From Otis tarda (Eukaryota > Chordata > Aves > Otidiformes > Otididae): DNA of 64,000 nucleotides. A model generated the notes under the pieces. The model was not told where the DNA came from. It made no database searches and saw only the letters and a program-made list of their open reading frames with translations. How positions within the stretch are numbered: position 1 is the stretch's first letter; every line of letters begins with the position of its first letter. The translations under genes and the position numbers were made by a program. Location: assembly GCA_026413225.1 (NCBI GenBank), contig CM048552.1:196243553-196307552 (forward strand), written 5' to 3'. Positions 24,013 through 34,746 of the stretch are shown here, in pieces.

Positions 24013-27000
24013 ATACTGGTGTGCTAAAATGTCCCACACCGTAATCCATCAGTGTATTGAGCTAAGAAAGTGCAATTTCTTCTATATTTTTTGCTTTTCC
24101 CTCTGACTTCTATGTTCACTTGAACTTCTGTTAGATTTTTCTTTCCTGCAGAATATCACTGAGGCCCGTCCCTTCCTCTCTTATGGCACTAAAAGCATTG
24201 AGTACTTTCCTGGGGTACTGGGTGGTGGCAGGAGCATTGGGTAGCGATCCTCTGTGCTCCAGAGTGGGTAGGAGCCCTACAGTGCTCCCCGGCTCAGCCC
24301 GCTGCCGAAGCCCCCATCCCGCCGCTGAGCACTGTCATTGCCACAGCGAACTGTCTCACACCTGCCAAATTGCCATTTGTCACAACCTTTTTCTTCTGAC
24401 TCACATAGCACATTATTCCTCCATTCTTTTTCTTCTGCCTTCAACAGTTGTTTATTGCTCCCGTAGTTCTGCCCAGGTGTTCACACACAAAAATATGGAC
24501 ACGTGCACCACATTATGTATGCACAGTAAATCTAATGCTTCTGGGAAGCAGCAAATGCTTCCCTTACAATCTGTAGATACTCAGTAAGTTCAACACCTCT
24601 GGACAAGTCCAACTGGCTAAATACGTGCAAATCTATATTGCAGAGTATATGCTGTAGATCTAGTGCTTTTTGGAAGACCTGCAAATAGTATGCAAGTGCT
24701 GTGTCATTGATATATTCATGTACTGTAAGTCTATCCAGCTTTTTCTGGAAACTGCACAGCTCTAATGAATGTCTCACAACCACATGGTAGATTTTCTCTG
24801 TGCGTGCACATCAGATGGATCTGAGGTTTCTCGGCATGCAGAAATGGCTATGTGTTGTTTGTGACACAGGGAGAGACCTCTGAAAAATATTCTCAAAATC
24901 TGGCTGCACACAATAGCTGAGTGGAAAGGGAGCATTTGAGACCCAGCATACAGAGCAGCCCTCAGTCTGCAAAGCTCCATATAGCTCCAGCCTTCAGATC
25001 CGATTTCTTTTCATCTTCCAGGTGCTGCTAATAGTTCTGCCATGCTGTCCTCCTCAAGCTTCTGCTTTTTTTTTCTGCAACATAGCCAAGTTGGCCAGGA
25101 TTTGGAGACAGAATTGCCCCACTGTTTCTGGAAAGTGTTTCTGGAAAGGTTTCCAATTTATAAAGCAAGATTTTATTAGAATACAAACTCATAAACTAAA
25201 ATAAGGCATCTCTTTAAATTGAGTGAGCTCAGACTACTGCATTAAGTAGACTGCATGAAATAGTTCGAATAGGAATCTCCTCCCTCCCTATCACATCCTT
25301 TCCTACACTCCTGCTCTCTACTCCTGCAGTTCTTAGTGGCTTCCTGGGTTTGAAGAACCACTGCCATCTCCTCTGTCTCCCAGATAAAGCCTCTGTCCTT
25401 CCAGCACCTTTCACACTTGGCTTGGCTCTGTAGTTGGAATCAACTCCCCAGCTCATGGCTCGCTTCACCCACTTCCCACCACTCCTTCACCTCACCCACA
25501 GTCAGCAAGGTTTTCCTCTCACACACAATTACTTTTGGGGTGGGAAAAATTTCCCAGTTCCTCAGAAGGGTAACAGCTAGTGCAGCAAACAAGACAACAT
25601 AAACTCTCAGCCCTCCATTGCTGTGCCCCGCTGAAAAACAGACAAGCTCTCAGCAGACAAATTACACCACTCTGCTGGCAGCCCCAGCATCTTCCTCACT
25701 CTCATCTTCTGCCATGCCATCCCCCCACCAAGACATACCTTCCTGTTCCTGTGAATCATATGAAAACCCTCCTCAGTAAAAACCTGCTTGAAAATGCTCT
25801 TTCTCAAGGAAATCCATCAGAGAGATTAGAGGGGAAAAAAATTTGCATGTGAGGTAGGGATTAGGATGGTAGGTGGAATCAGGACTTCTTTGGGATCCCA
25901 TCCAGTTCTGCCATTCTGGGAAAAGCCACAGATACACAGTGTGGCTTCAGATGAACATAAATGTTTAGGAAGTTGTCAAGTATCATTGTGTATGCCAAAA
26001 ACACAGGTCAAGGCAAGAGAAAGTTGGTAGCACAGTAAAAAATGAACCGTTGGAGCCAAATGAGAGTAGACGTGCTTAGTTTGTTTATCCTGCTCATTCT
26101 AGGTTCATGTTCTCACTTCCTTGACACATGGAAAATATGAGAGCTAAACAAGAAGGAATGCCATCACTGCTGAGCCATGGCACCTGGGAGCACAGGTAGG
26201 ACACTGTGATGTGTTCTAGCTCTTCAGCACAATCAGAATAAAAAAAAAAATAAATTTCTGGCACTTCTTGTAATCACTGTGGCTGGGACACACCTCACTT
26301 GTTTGTAGCCATTGGAAAACTAGATGAATGATGTAGGCTGGTTCATTATTCTTTTACATGTAAAGAGTCATAGTCATATGCATTGGTCACAGAGAATGAT
26401 CCTTAGACTGGACACCCTCTGACTGCAACTTTGTGAGCTGGTTCTTATTCTGACCATTCAATGTATGTTCCCCACAACTCTTCCTCTCTCCACCGTGCTT
26501 TTTATAGCCCAGAAGAGCTCACACTTCCTGGGATTTAGCTGACAGGTACCAAGTAAATAAACCGACAAGAAGAGGAGCATAAGGTGTGGAAAAGAACAGC
26601 AGACAAGTATGTTTGCTCAAAGGATTTTTTTTTTTTAAAGCATTGCTGTAACTTCAACACAGGCACAACAGCGCCGATGATGAAATATATATAGGATTTA
26701 GCTCCTGGGCTACAAGGTCTGGGAAATTAGAGACTCCTGTAAATCCAGATTTCTAACACAAGCAGAATAATTTCAAGGTCTTCAGCTTCATAATTTTAGC
26801 CTTAGACTCACTCAAACAGGAGAGAAAAAAGAGATGTCCACTTGGGTGATACTGAAATCAGTTCAGGTCAGTCAAGTTGCTTAGTTCACAACATTTTATT
26901 CTATAAATATCATTTATGCTGGCAAATGAGGCTGATTACATAAGATCTAAGCTGTGCAACTGGGCAATTTTTTTTTTCTGCATATTGAATGTCCCGCAGA

Positions 27001-30000
27001 TAGTTTGGAGGTCGACACCTTCACTGTTTCCCTATGCTTTTCTAATGCTTCTTTGTAAATTAATGCATACATCTGAAAATCGCAGGATTTTTTTTCAATT
27101 CCAGAGAGAAATCCACAGTCTGAACTTCCTTTTCTTCTCCAAAATGCATTGCATTACTCAGTCCTCTGCTCCCTAGTTATCCTGAAGAAATGTCCTTTCC
27201 TTTCATATGTGAGTTAGGTGATGCATTGCAGCCAAAGAAAGGCAAAAAAAAAATTGATCTAGAGAATCTTGAAATACAGGCACAAAATTGGGCAAGTAAT
27301 GTATGTTTTCCAGTCTGAAAAAGACTCACCTCAAGGATGATAGCTGAGATGCCCTGATATCAGATTTCCTCTTGGCCAAAAGGCATGTAAAATCTATTGG
27401 GCAGCTGACAAAAGGTCAGTTTTATGGGTGTCTGTTAAAATTGTTCATCTAGTAAAGCTGGTACAGCCTTAAACACTGGTCTTTGCTTTGATAAAATAAC
27501 TACTTAATTAAGGTTCATCACATTTGATGGGCTTGAAAATCTTTGCAGATTTTCTGTATGAAACATCATTGCCAATCTTTTTCTAGATCTACAAAGACAG
27601 GAAAACCATCAGGCTAAAAGATAAGATGGAATAATCTGAAAGAGCAAAGGATATATTCAACTTGTTTTGAAGGCAAATGATCTGTCAACCTGTGGAAAAG
27701 CCCAGATGGTAGAACAGCTAGATGCGTTTCCTAGGGATGGTTTAGTGCCTGTATCTGGAGGAATGCTTTTACCTAATCCACTGGAGGAATTAACTGCTGC
27801 ACAAATAGTGTGCAGTTTCCTGTTTTGCACCTCACTGCACTTACCTGTGCGGCTCAGAGGGAACTCCTTCCACATTTTGATTGTGGGCTATTCTAAGAGC
27901 CCCTCACTAGGAAAAAAAAACCTACAGCCTTACTGGCCCCTGCCCAAAGCTGTGCGTCCTTCTTAGTGCCAGATATGCCATTTTCTGCTGCCTGCCTGCC
28001 TACCTGTCTTTTTCTCCTGTGTGCCACCACACAATTTAGGAGCAGCTTGTCAGCCTAGGGAAATGATCCCAGGGGCCATGAGCACCACCAGCAAAGTCCT
28101 CTTCTGGGATCAGGCCAGTGCTTGAGTCACTGCCCTCATTTGTCCTCTGTACTTAAAGCCACTGTCGAAGTTTCCATCTCTTTTCACAGAGATGTGGCCA
28201 GCTCTTTGGAAAGGGATGGGCAGAGGCAGTGCAAGCGGCTAGTAGCCCTTTTCTTCTTCATGCCTCTAAAAAGATCTCTGGAGATGTTAAAACTTTATAA
28301 ACCTAGAGGAAAAAAGGAATAGGAGGAAAGCCAAGAAGAAGATTTGGTCCCATTCCAGAGGATGGCTTGCTAACATGGATAGGACCTGTCAGAGGGCTGC
28401 CAGCTGGGACTTATGTTATCACAAACAATTTTTTTTACGTAGCATGCACACAGGAGTCAAAAACAGAGAAGTGCCAAACACCTGAAATCACATTTGATGT
28501 TGCAGGGAGCTGGAGATGATGTAAAGCTCCCACAGTCTGACCTAAGCAAATCTATCCCTCAGAAACTGAGAGTTTCCTCTAAAGACTTATTTTCAGGAGA
28601 ATCAGAAGCAACCATTTTCTTTTCATCTTCCCATAAGCTTTTCTTTATTTTTAGGTAAAGGTTAACTTCATGGCTATCTCACATGAGCACTGACTGTTTC
28701 TTAAAATCTCCAGTTTCTCAAATTCTCCATTTTATGTATATTCTGCAAATTCAGAGACTGTTTGTCTCTGAATGCCCTCAGGCACTCTGTGTTATCCAAA
28801 GTACCTCACAGCTGCAAACATTTATGTTACCAACATCTACCCACTGAAAAAGCAGAACTTTTATTTCAAGGTGAAGGCGTAATATTCCACCCCTGGCAGA
28901 AATCTAAAGACTTTGCATAATATGAAAATGCCATAGGAAAAAAAGAGTGGATGGGCTCCCAGTCCTCCTGGAGTCAGCACTGGAAGTCCCAGGCATGCAT
29001 CTGGGGCCACAAGCACTTTTTGTAGAGAGACTTTCATCCCCAGCTGCCAGCTGCTGGAGGTATGCTAGAGAAAATGCCAGTCGATTAAAGATATTTGGGA
29101 CAGGACTCATCTCACCTAATTTACCCACTTAAAAGATAGGCAGTTAGTTTAACCTAAGGAATCAATGGGTCCTGGGCAAAGAGAGGATGAATCCAGAGCT
29201 GCAAGTCCCTCTCTGCTGATGGACCTGACACAAGGAGCTCAGGGCTGTTGCCTAACAGTAAGTGGCCAAAGTTATGTGAGATTAATTCTATCCTTAAACA
29301 TTTTCTCCCAGAATCCCAGTGTATGTGTTGATTCTCTCTACTTAAATTCATCAGAGAAAATCAAGGCCATAATCCTACAGTAAGCTCAAGTAAATTAATT
29401 CCTCTGCCCACAAACCCCATCCAGGGTTCTGGATTGGTTTCTGAAGGTTTTTGCCATGTTTGGCCTCCTGTCTCTGTCTTAAGGCCTTTTGATAGGGGGA
29501 TCTTACTTATTTATAAGCTTCCTGGCTTTGCTGTCATATCCTTAGCTCCATCCACTCGACACCAGTTTAGCATAATGCTAGGTTTAGTATTATTACTATA
29601 AAAGGGAACAGTATAAAGCTGTATCTATCATTTACTAGAGTGAGTAAAGCTTAAATTTGTTGGACTGACCTGGAATTTTTCCCTTCTTGCAAAGCAACAT
29701 TTTCATTTAAAAAGTGATAGAGCTCAACTAATCCCAGCAATAAAATGGTTGCTATTGAATGCCATGGTAGCTTTTGAAACAAGAAAACCTGTTTCTGTGT
29801 TCACTGCAAAAGATTAAGAGACTGTCAAGTTTAAAAAGTTGTTGGCTCTGCTTAACACTTGCTAAACACTCTATAGACTGTTTTATCCATTTATGCTCCC
29901 TCACTTGTCTCCATCATGTGTCTTATATAATAATTTCCAAAGTCAGAAACAAAAAAATAAAAAGGCATCAGCTAAGATAAAATGGCACAAGATTAAAAAC

Positions 30001-31215
30001 TCTTAGCAGCCATAGAATCTGGCAAGAAAGAACAAAGAGTTTTAAAAATCATCATATTTTACAGTCCTAGAATGCCACATATTAAATATAGATTTTGCTG
30101 CTGATTATATTGTTACGCATTCCATTGTTCCCATGCTGTTGGCCTTCAGGACTTTATTACTTATGTAATTCCAAGATCTGACACAGCTAGAGTGAAATGC
30201 ATCTGATCTCAATGAATGGCATCAGATGAAAAAAAAAGTGGATTTTAGGAGGAAAAAAATATCATTTTAATTTTACTGTGAGTCCATTGATTGGTGACAG
30301 ATGTTACCATTCCCATTTAATTATTCTTGATTCATTTTCCAAATAAAAATACAGATAGATGTCAAAGTATTTGAGGTCATCCAGATAAAGAGTTCATTTA
30401 AACAAGTTGTCTTTATTCTTTTTCTTTTTGTCTTTTTTTTTTTTTCAGATTTTCCATATTGAGGGAAACTTGATTTAGAGTGGTACATACAATCTTACTG
30501 GTATGCATTACAGGTCTCAAACAATACAATATATGATTAGAAATCAAAGGCTAGGAAACAATGGGGCTGTGGGAAAAGGAGGGGGAAATTCTGTAGGAAG
30601 TGTTCTATGGTGAGTGCTGGCACGAAATTCCAGCATGGTACTGTGTCAACAGAAGTATCTCCAACTGACATTTCATGACCACCCTGTGTGCAGAGATACA
30701 GATATGAACATGCTTAACAGGTATTATTTAAAAGAAAAATATATCAAAATCCCAAGGAACTAGCAATTTAAGCTAAATATGCAAAACTTGACTGATTTTT
30801 TTCCTCATCCTGGAATATGAGCACATACCTTATGTCTTTTGGATAAAGGGCTGATAAAGAACAAGAATGTGTCTCTCACTTTCTCAGCCTATCTGTGCCA
30901 CTAGAGAGAAATCTCTGCCCTACAAGTATCTGGATAACAAACGGTAATGTTTTCAAGGAGAGGAGGAAATACAAAAAATGTTTATTATCATCTTTATCCC
31001 GTTTATTTTAAAATAGTAGCATTATTTTAATGTAAAAAATCTAATAGTTCATTTTCTTGCTATTCCTACATGTTATTTTTACAGGAAATATATTTTAACA
31101 TAATGTTCTTTATAAAGGAGTACAATTGTGATCAAAAAGGAAGGTTTCTTTTGTTTACTCTCTGAAGCATAGTAACATATATACCTGAATATTAGAGATT
31201 CAGTGTTTTAGAAAC

Positions 31216-31304
31216 ATAAGATAGAAGATAGTAGATAAGAAAAAGATGGTAGATAAGATATCTAAGATAGTAGATAAGATATCTAAGATAGTAGATAAGA
31301 AAAA
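31216..31304 (+). repeat. Minisatellite, about 21-bp unit
   Basis: Two near-identical 21-bp units lie at 31261-31281 and 31282-31302 (TCTAAGATAGTAGATAAG plus a three-base end). They are preceded by two more divergent copies sharing the GTAGATAAGA core. All are built from an ATAAGA/GATA-like substructure. I infer local tandem duplication. Confidence 0.85.
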
Positions 31305-31777
31305 TCTGCTTGCAATGAGACTACATGTATATGATTTTTTATATTATTCAGAAGATGCTTAATTAATTTAAAAGAAGAAAATCTTTTAAATAAGCAAGTT
31401 GATTCCTCCTGATCCTCGGAAGCCTAGCAACATTTTGTTGTGGTCCACAGGCAGATGCCTGGTGTATCTCCAGCATTTGAGGCACTCTGAAAGAGACTGA
31501 TCCGAGCCTGGAGGAAGACAACTGAATATAGGCACTCAACCCAGGTGTGCAAACTGTCAGCCTGAACCCTCGCCATTAAACTTGCTGACAACTTTATGTG
31601 TCCCGTGGTATATCTGATTTCCAGTCTGTTGTCTCCTTTGTTTATGCTTGCCATTAAAATGAAGCTTTTGCTGATGTGTGTGGTTTGGATTTAAGAATAA
31701 AACTCCTCATAGGGCAGAATGCAGCATCAGGGAGCCAGTGGCTGTGGCAGAGCCCTTTTGGCCCTTTAGCTGTGCAG

Positions 31778-31932
31778 GGCCCCCCCGTGGGGCAGGAAGA
31801 GCCTGAGAGACCACCCAGCTCCAAGACTGCTGATTTGGAGCCTGACTCCTCAGAGGATTATTTGGAGCCTGACTCCCAGCTGCTGTACGGCCAGCTGTAC
31901 CTTAGCCACTGCTGCAGCAACCCAAATGGGAG
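31778..31932 (+). other. Exon-like GC-rich segment (unconfirmed)
   Basis: The frame stays open from a splice-acceptor-like site (CCTTTAGCTGTGCAG ending at 31777) to a donor-like site (GGGAG then GTAGGA, GT at 31933-31934). The segment is clearly richer in G and C than its AT-rich surroundings. The peptide is acidic and proline-rich, with an internal near-repeat (DLEPDSSED then YLEPDSQLL) caused by a duplicated TTGGAGCCTGACTCC. It matches no family I recognise. Such splice-like pairs arise by chance in 64 kb, and the neighbouring sequence shows no partner exon, so this is a candidate, not an annotated gene. Confidence 0.2.
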
Positions 31933-33633
31933 GTAGGAGCCTACAAAAGAAATTGCACAAGTACAAGAATGTTAAATGAATCTTGATGGCTTTTCACATT
32001 TTCTTGGTGAGCCCTGTTAGCTCTGAGCTATTCTGTCCATTTCTCATTGGAACAACCTGTGCAAGTACTGAGTGGCCTGGCAGGGCTTCAAGAAATGCCA
32101 GCTCTGGACCATAAAGACTGCAGTGAAACTGTGCTATTCCGTGACTGGTGCTCATCAAGTGTAATATTTCACTCCGTGTAGTCTTGCTGTCCACCTGAAA
32201 AACATCTAGTAGGATACACTGAGATGTCTCAAAATGCAGCTTCAGATCCTGGTTATGCTCCTGTTCCAAGTAAGTTATTCAAGCTGTCTTGTGGATTTTG
32301 TGTTCCTGGGTTTCCTTTGATGTGGTATGCTGTAATTTGTACTACACTGCCTGTCTTTTTTTAATATGATGCTTTATCATGTTTCATTCTCAAAGTCTTG
32401 ATTCAGTTATAGATCAAAACATTGGGTGCAGCTTTTTATTTTGGGGGGTTTTTTTTTGCATTTGCTTCTAAAGATGTCTCCATATTATGCAGCAGGTGAA
32501 CTTTGTGTTGTTACTTGAAATATTACTGTGTTCAAGTAAAACTCTGGGTTTGGAAAAGACAAATTTCTCTTTGGAACAATCTCTACAGAAATGTATTTTG
32601 TCGTTCTGCTAAAACACCAACAGCTGAAGAGCATGACAGATCACATGGCATTCTTAGAGCTGACTTTGACCTGCACAACACATTTCTATTGCTGAAAGAA
32701 AGACAGTCTTACACCTTCAAAACTCCTATTATTGTAATTAAGAAAGTCAGCCTTCTCAATGTGTTCCCATGCTGTTATGCTGATGGGAATGCAAATAAAT
32801 TAGGCTTTAGTCTTAATACGAGAAAAATGTGGAAGGGGAAAAAAAAATGGGGAAATGGGGAGGAAAAGTAACTACACATTTCTGGACTCCTGAGCAAGCT
32901 GGTTGAAATACTTAGCATGGAAAAAAAATGTATCTGTGCTATCTGCCTGGAGCACATGCCAGCTGGAGCCCAGAACTGCTCTGGGGAGGTGCCCCTTGGG
33001 TACAAGCTAAGCTTATTCCTAAACTCTCCTAAGGGAATTCCTCCCATAGCTCTACAGGGAAAAGTGGCCACTTTTATCCATGAGATAAAAGCCTCTCTCC
33101 TGTGTGGAGGGCTGACACGGAAGGAGGAAACCTGGTTCTGCCTCCCAGCACCCACTTCAGGTCCCTGCACTCTAGGAGTGCAAGAAAGTGATAAAATGCC
33201 CCTGTGCAAGCACATTAGCGCCCAAGAATGTTTTTAGCCTGGTAAATATCTCCATTCCTCAGTTCTTGTTACACTTTTCCTGGTGCACATGCACTACATG
33301 AGAAATAGTGGGCTTCTGCACTGTCGTGCAGAGTGAATGAACTATTTCCCTCCCAAACAAAACCTCTGCCCAGTTCTGGGGACAGCTCAGTCCAGAAGCT
33401 GCTCCCAGAAGCCATACAGGTGACACTGCCCTAGCTTCAGCCTTTTACAGTCCTTCAGCACAATGTCAGCAGGCTTCCCATCCTGAGACACCTTCTCCTA
33501 CCCTCCTGTTATGTCTCAAAACATGAAACACTTGTCCTCAGATTTCTGGTGTAAAAGAACCAGAGCTGCAACACAGCCTTCATATTATTGAAGGTACACT
33601 GTGCTGGGTTTGTTTAGTGGGGAGGCTACAGTG

Positions 33634-33654
33634 GCAGCTTCTGTAAGAAGCTGC
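33634..33654. repeat. Perfect inverted repeat in LTR U3
   Basis: GCAGCTTC and GAAGCTGC pair exactly around the loop TGTAA. It lies in U3 upstream of the CCAAT box. It may be a protein-binding palindrome or simply a feature of the LTR family. Confidence 0.75.
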
Positions 33655-33723
33655 TAGAAGTTTCCCCATTGTCCAGTGGACTTGGCCAGGCCTAGGGCGG
33701 ACCTACTGCTGGCCAAGGCCGAG

Positions 33724-33776
33724 CCAATAGGTAGTAGAATATTCCCTGAAAACACCTCTGTGACAACGTATTTAAG
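33724..33776 (+). promoter_or_regulatory. LTR core promoter (CCAAT box and TATA-like box)
   Basis: CCAAT at 33724-33728 is followed 40 bases later by TATTTAAG at 33769-33776. This is the expected U3 arrangement for RNA polymerase II initiation a few tens of bases downstream. Both elements look undamaged, so the solo LTR may retain plus-strand promoter activity. No transcript evidence is available here. Confidence 0.6.
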
Positions 33777-34559
33777 AAGGGGAAAAATAATTTAGAAAAA
33801 GAAGAAGAAGATATGAAGAAGCTGGAGCAGAAGCAGAGAGGAGGAGGCATGAGCATTGTGGGCCTTGCGGCCCCCACCCTCTGGTCTCCCACCAGGCAGC
33901 CGACTGGGCCTGACTCGGCCTGGCCCGGCTGCGAGAAGTGGAGAGGAGATGAGATGTGAAGAGATCCTGAGAGGCGTCTGCCTGAGCTGATTGTGAAGAA
34001 TTTATTGTGAGAGGAATGGCTGCAGATGCCAAGGTCAGTGAAGAAGGAAGGGGAGGAGTAATGCTGCTCCTGGCAGAGATTCCCCTGCAGCCTGTGGTGC
34101 AGCCCATGGTGGAGCAGGTTGTCCCCCTGCAGCCCATGGAGGTCCACAGAGGAGCACAGATCCACCTGCAGTCCATGGAGGACCCCATGCCGGGGCAGGC
34201 AGATGCCTGAAGGAGGCTGTGGCCCGTGAAGGGCCCACGCTGGGGCAGCCGGTTCCTGAGGAACTGCATCGTGTGGAAAAATGACCCACGCCGGAGTAGT
34301 TTCATGAAGGACTGTGGCCCATGGACCCCACGATGGAGCAGGGGAGGAATGTGAGGAGTTCTTCTCCTGAGGAAGAAGGAGCAGTGTAAAGTTGACAAGT
34401 GATGAACTGACCATAACCCCCATTCCCTGTTCCTCCCTGTGCCACTCGGGGGTGAGGAAGGAGGTGGAGATAATTAAAAATGAAATTAAGCTCGGGAAGA
34501 GGGAGGGGTGGGGAGAAGTTACTTTGTTCTCTTTCTCGTTATCCTGCTTTGGTTTTAAT

Positions 34560-34565
34560 AATAAA
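34560..34565 (+). terminator. LTR poly(A) signal AATAAA
   Basis: A canonical AATAAA lies about 180 bases before the LTR's right edge, followed by GTCGAGTCTGTTTTTCCTG, a plausible GU-rich downstream element. Its placement fits the R/U5 region and supports the plus orientation of the LTR. Confidence 0.65.
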
Positions 34566-34746
34566 TGAATAGTTTTCCCCAAGTCGAGTCTGTTTTTCCT
34601 GTAACAGTAACTTTAAGGATCTCTCCCTGTCCTTATCTCAAACCTTGAGCCTTTTTTTGTTATATTGTCTCTCCCTGTTCCCTCAGAGGGTAGGGGGAGT
34701 GAGAGACTGCGTAGCTTGGTCCCAAGCGGGGCTAAACTATGACACA

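Larger units (their letters stand above)
18931..33599. other. Long unique non-coding stretch (14.7 kb)
   Basis: This is the largest repeat-poor block of the window. No gene was confidently recognised. It contains an A-rich low-complexity tract (23942-24012), a mildly CpG- and GC-enriched patch (about 24230-24345), a pyrimidine-rich zone on the plus strand (about 25270-25520), a 21-bp minisatellite (31216-31304) and an exon-like GC-rich segment (31778-31932). The longest open frame outside transposons, 169 codons on the minus strand at 20915-21424, has no recognisable domain and is probably chance. Confidence 0.5.
33600..34746 (+). mobile_element. Solo LTR of an avian endogenous retrovirus
   Basis: A 1.15-kb LTR runs from TGTGCTGGG to CTATGACACA (TG...CA ends), with no internal retroviral sequence on either side, so the provirus has been lost by LTR-LTR recombination. 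It matches the layout of a common avian ERV LTR family that I know by its body: GGTCAGTGAAGAAGG, repeated CCTGCAG/CCATGG modules, ATGAACTGACC, TTCCCCAAGTCGAGTCTG and GATCTCTCCCTGTCCTTATC near the end. The exact Repbase name and ERVL or ERVK assignment were not determined. The plus orientation follows from the order CCAAT box, TATA-like box, poly(A) signal. A clean target-site duplication is not evident: the flanks ending GTACAC and starting CATTG do not match. A 296-codon antisense open frame (33692-34582) is a shadow. Confidence 0.88.

Noticed and set aside
32775-33215. 146-codon minus-strand open frame
   Set aside because: It overlaps the frame above on the other strand. It is compositionally biased (Phe/Ser-rich from A/G-rich complement) with no recognisable family.
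32917-33237. Open frame beginning with a RING-like CICAICLEHM
   Set aside because: Only one CxxC-type pair is present. The remaining Cys/His spacing of a RING finger is missing, so the resemblance is coincidental.
33692-34582. 296-codon antisense open frame across the solo LTR, plus a 208-codon frame at 33772-34398
   Set aside because: It lies entirely within repeated LTR sequence opposite the LTR's own promoter, and its low-complexity composition reflects the CCTGCAG/CCATGG modules. No retroviral domain is present.
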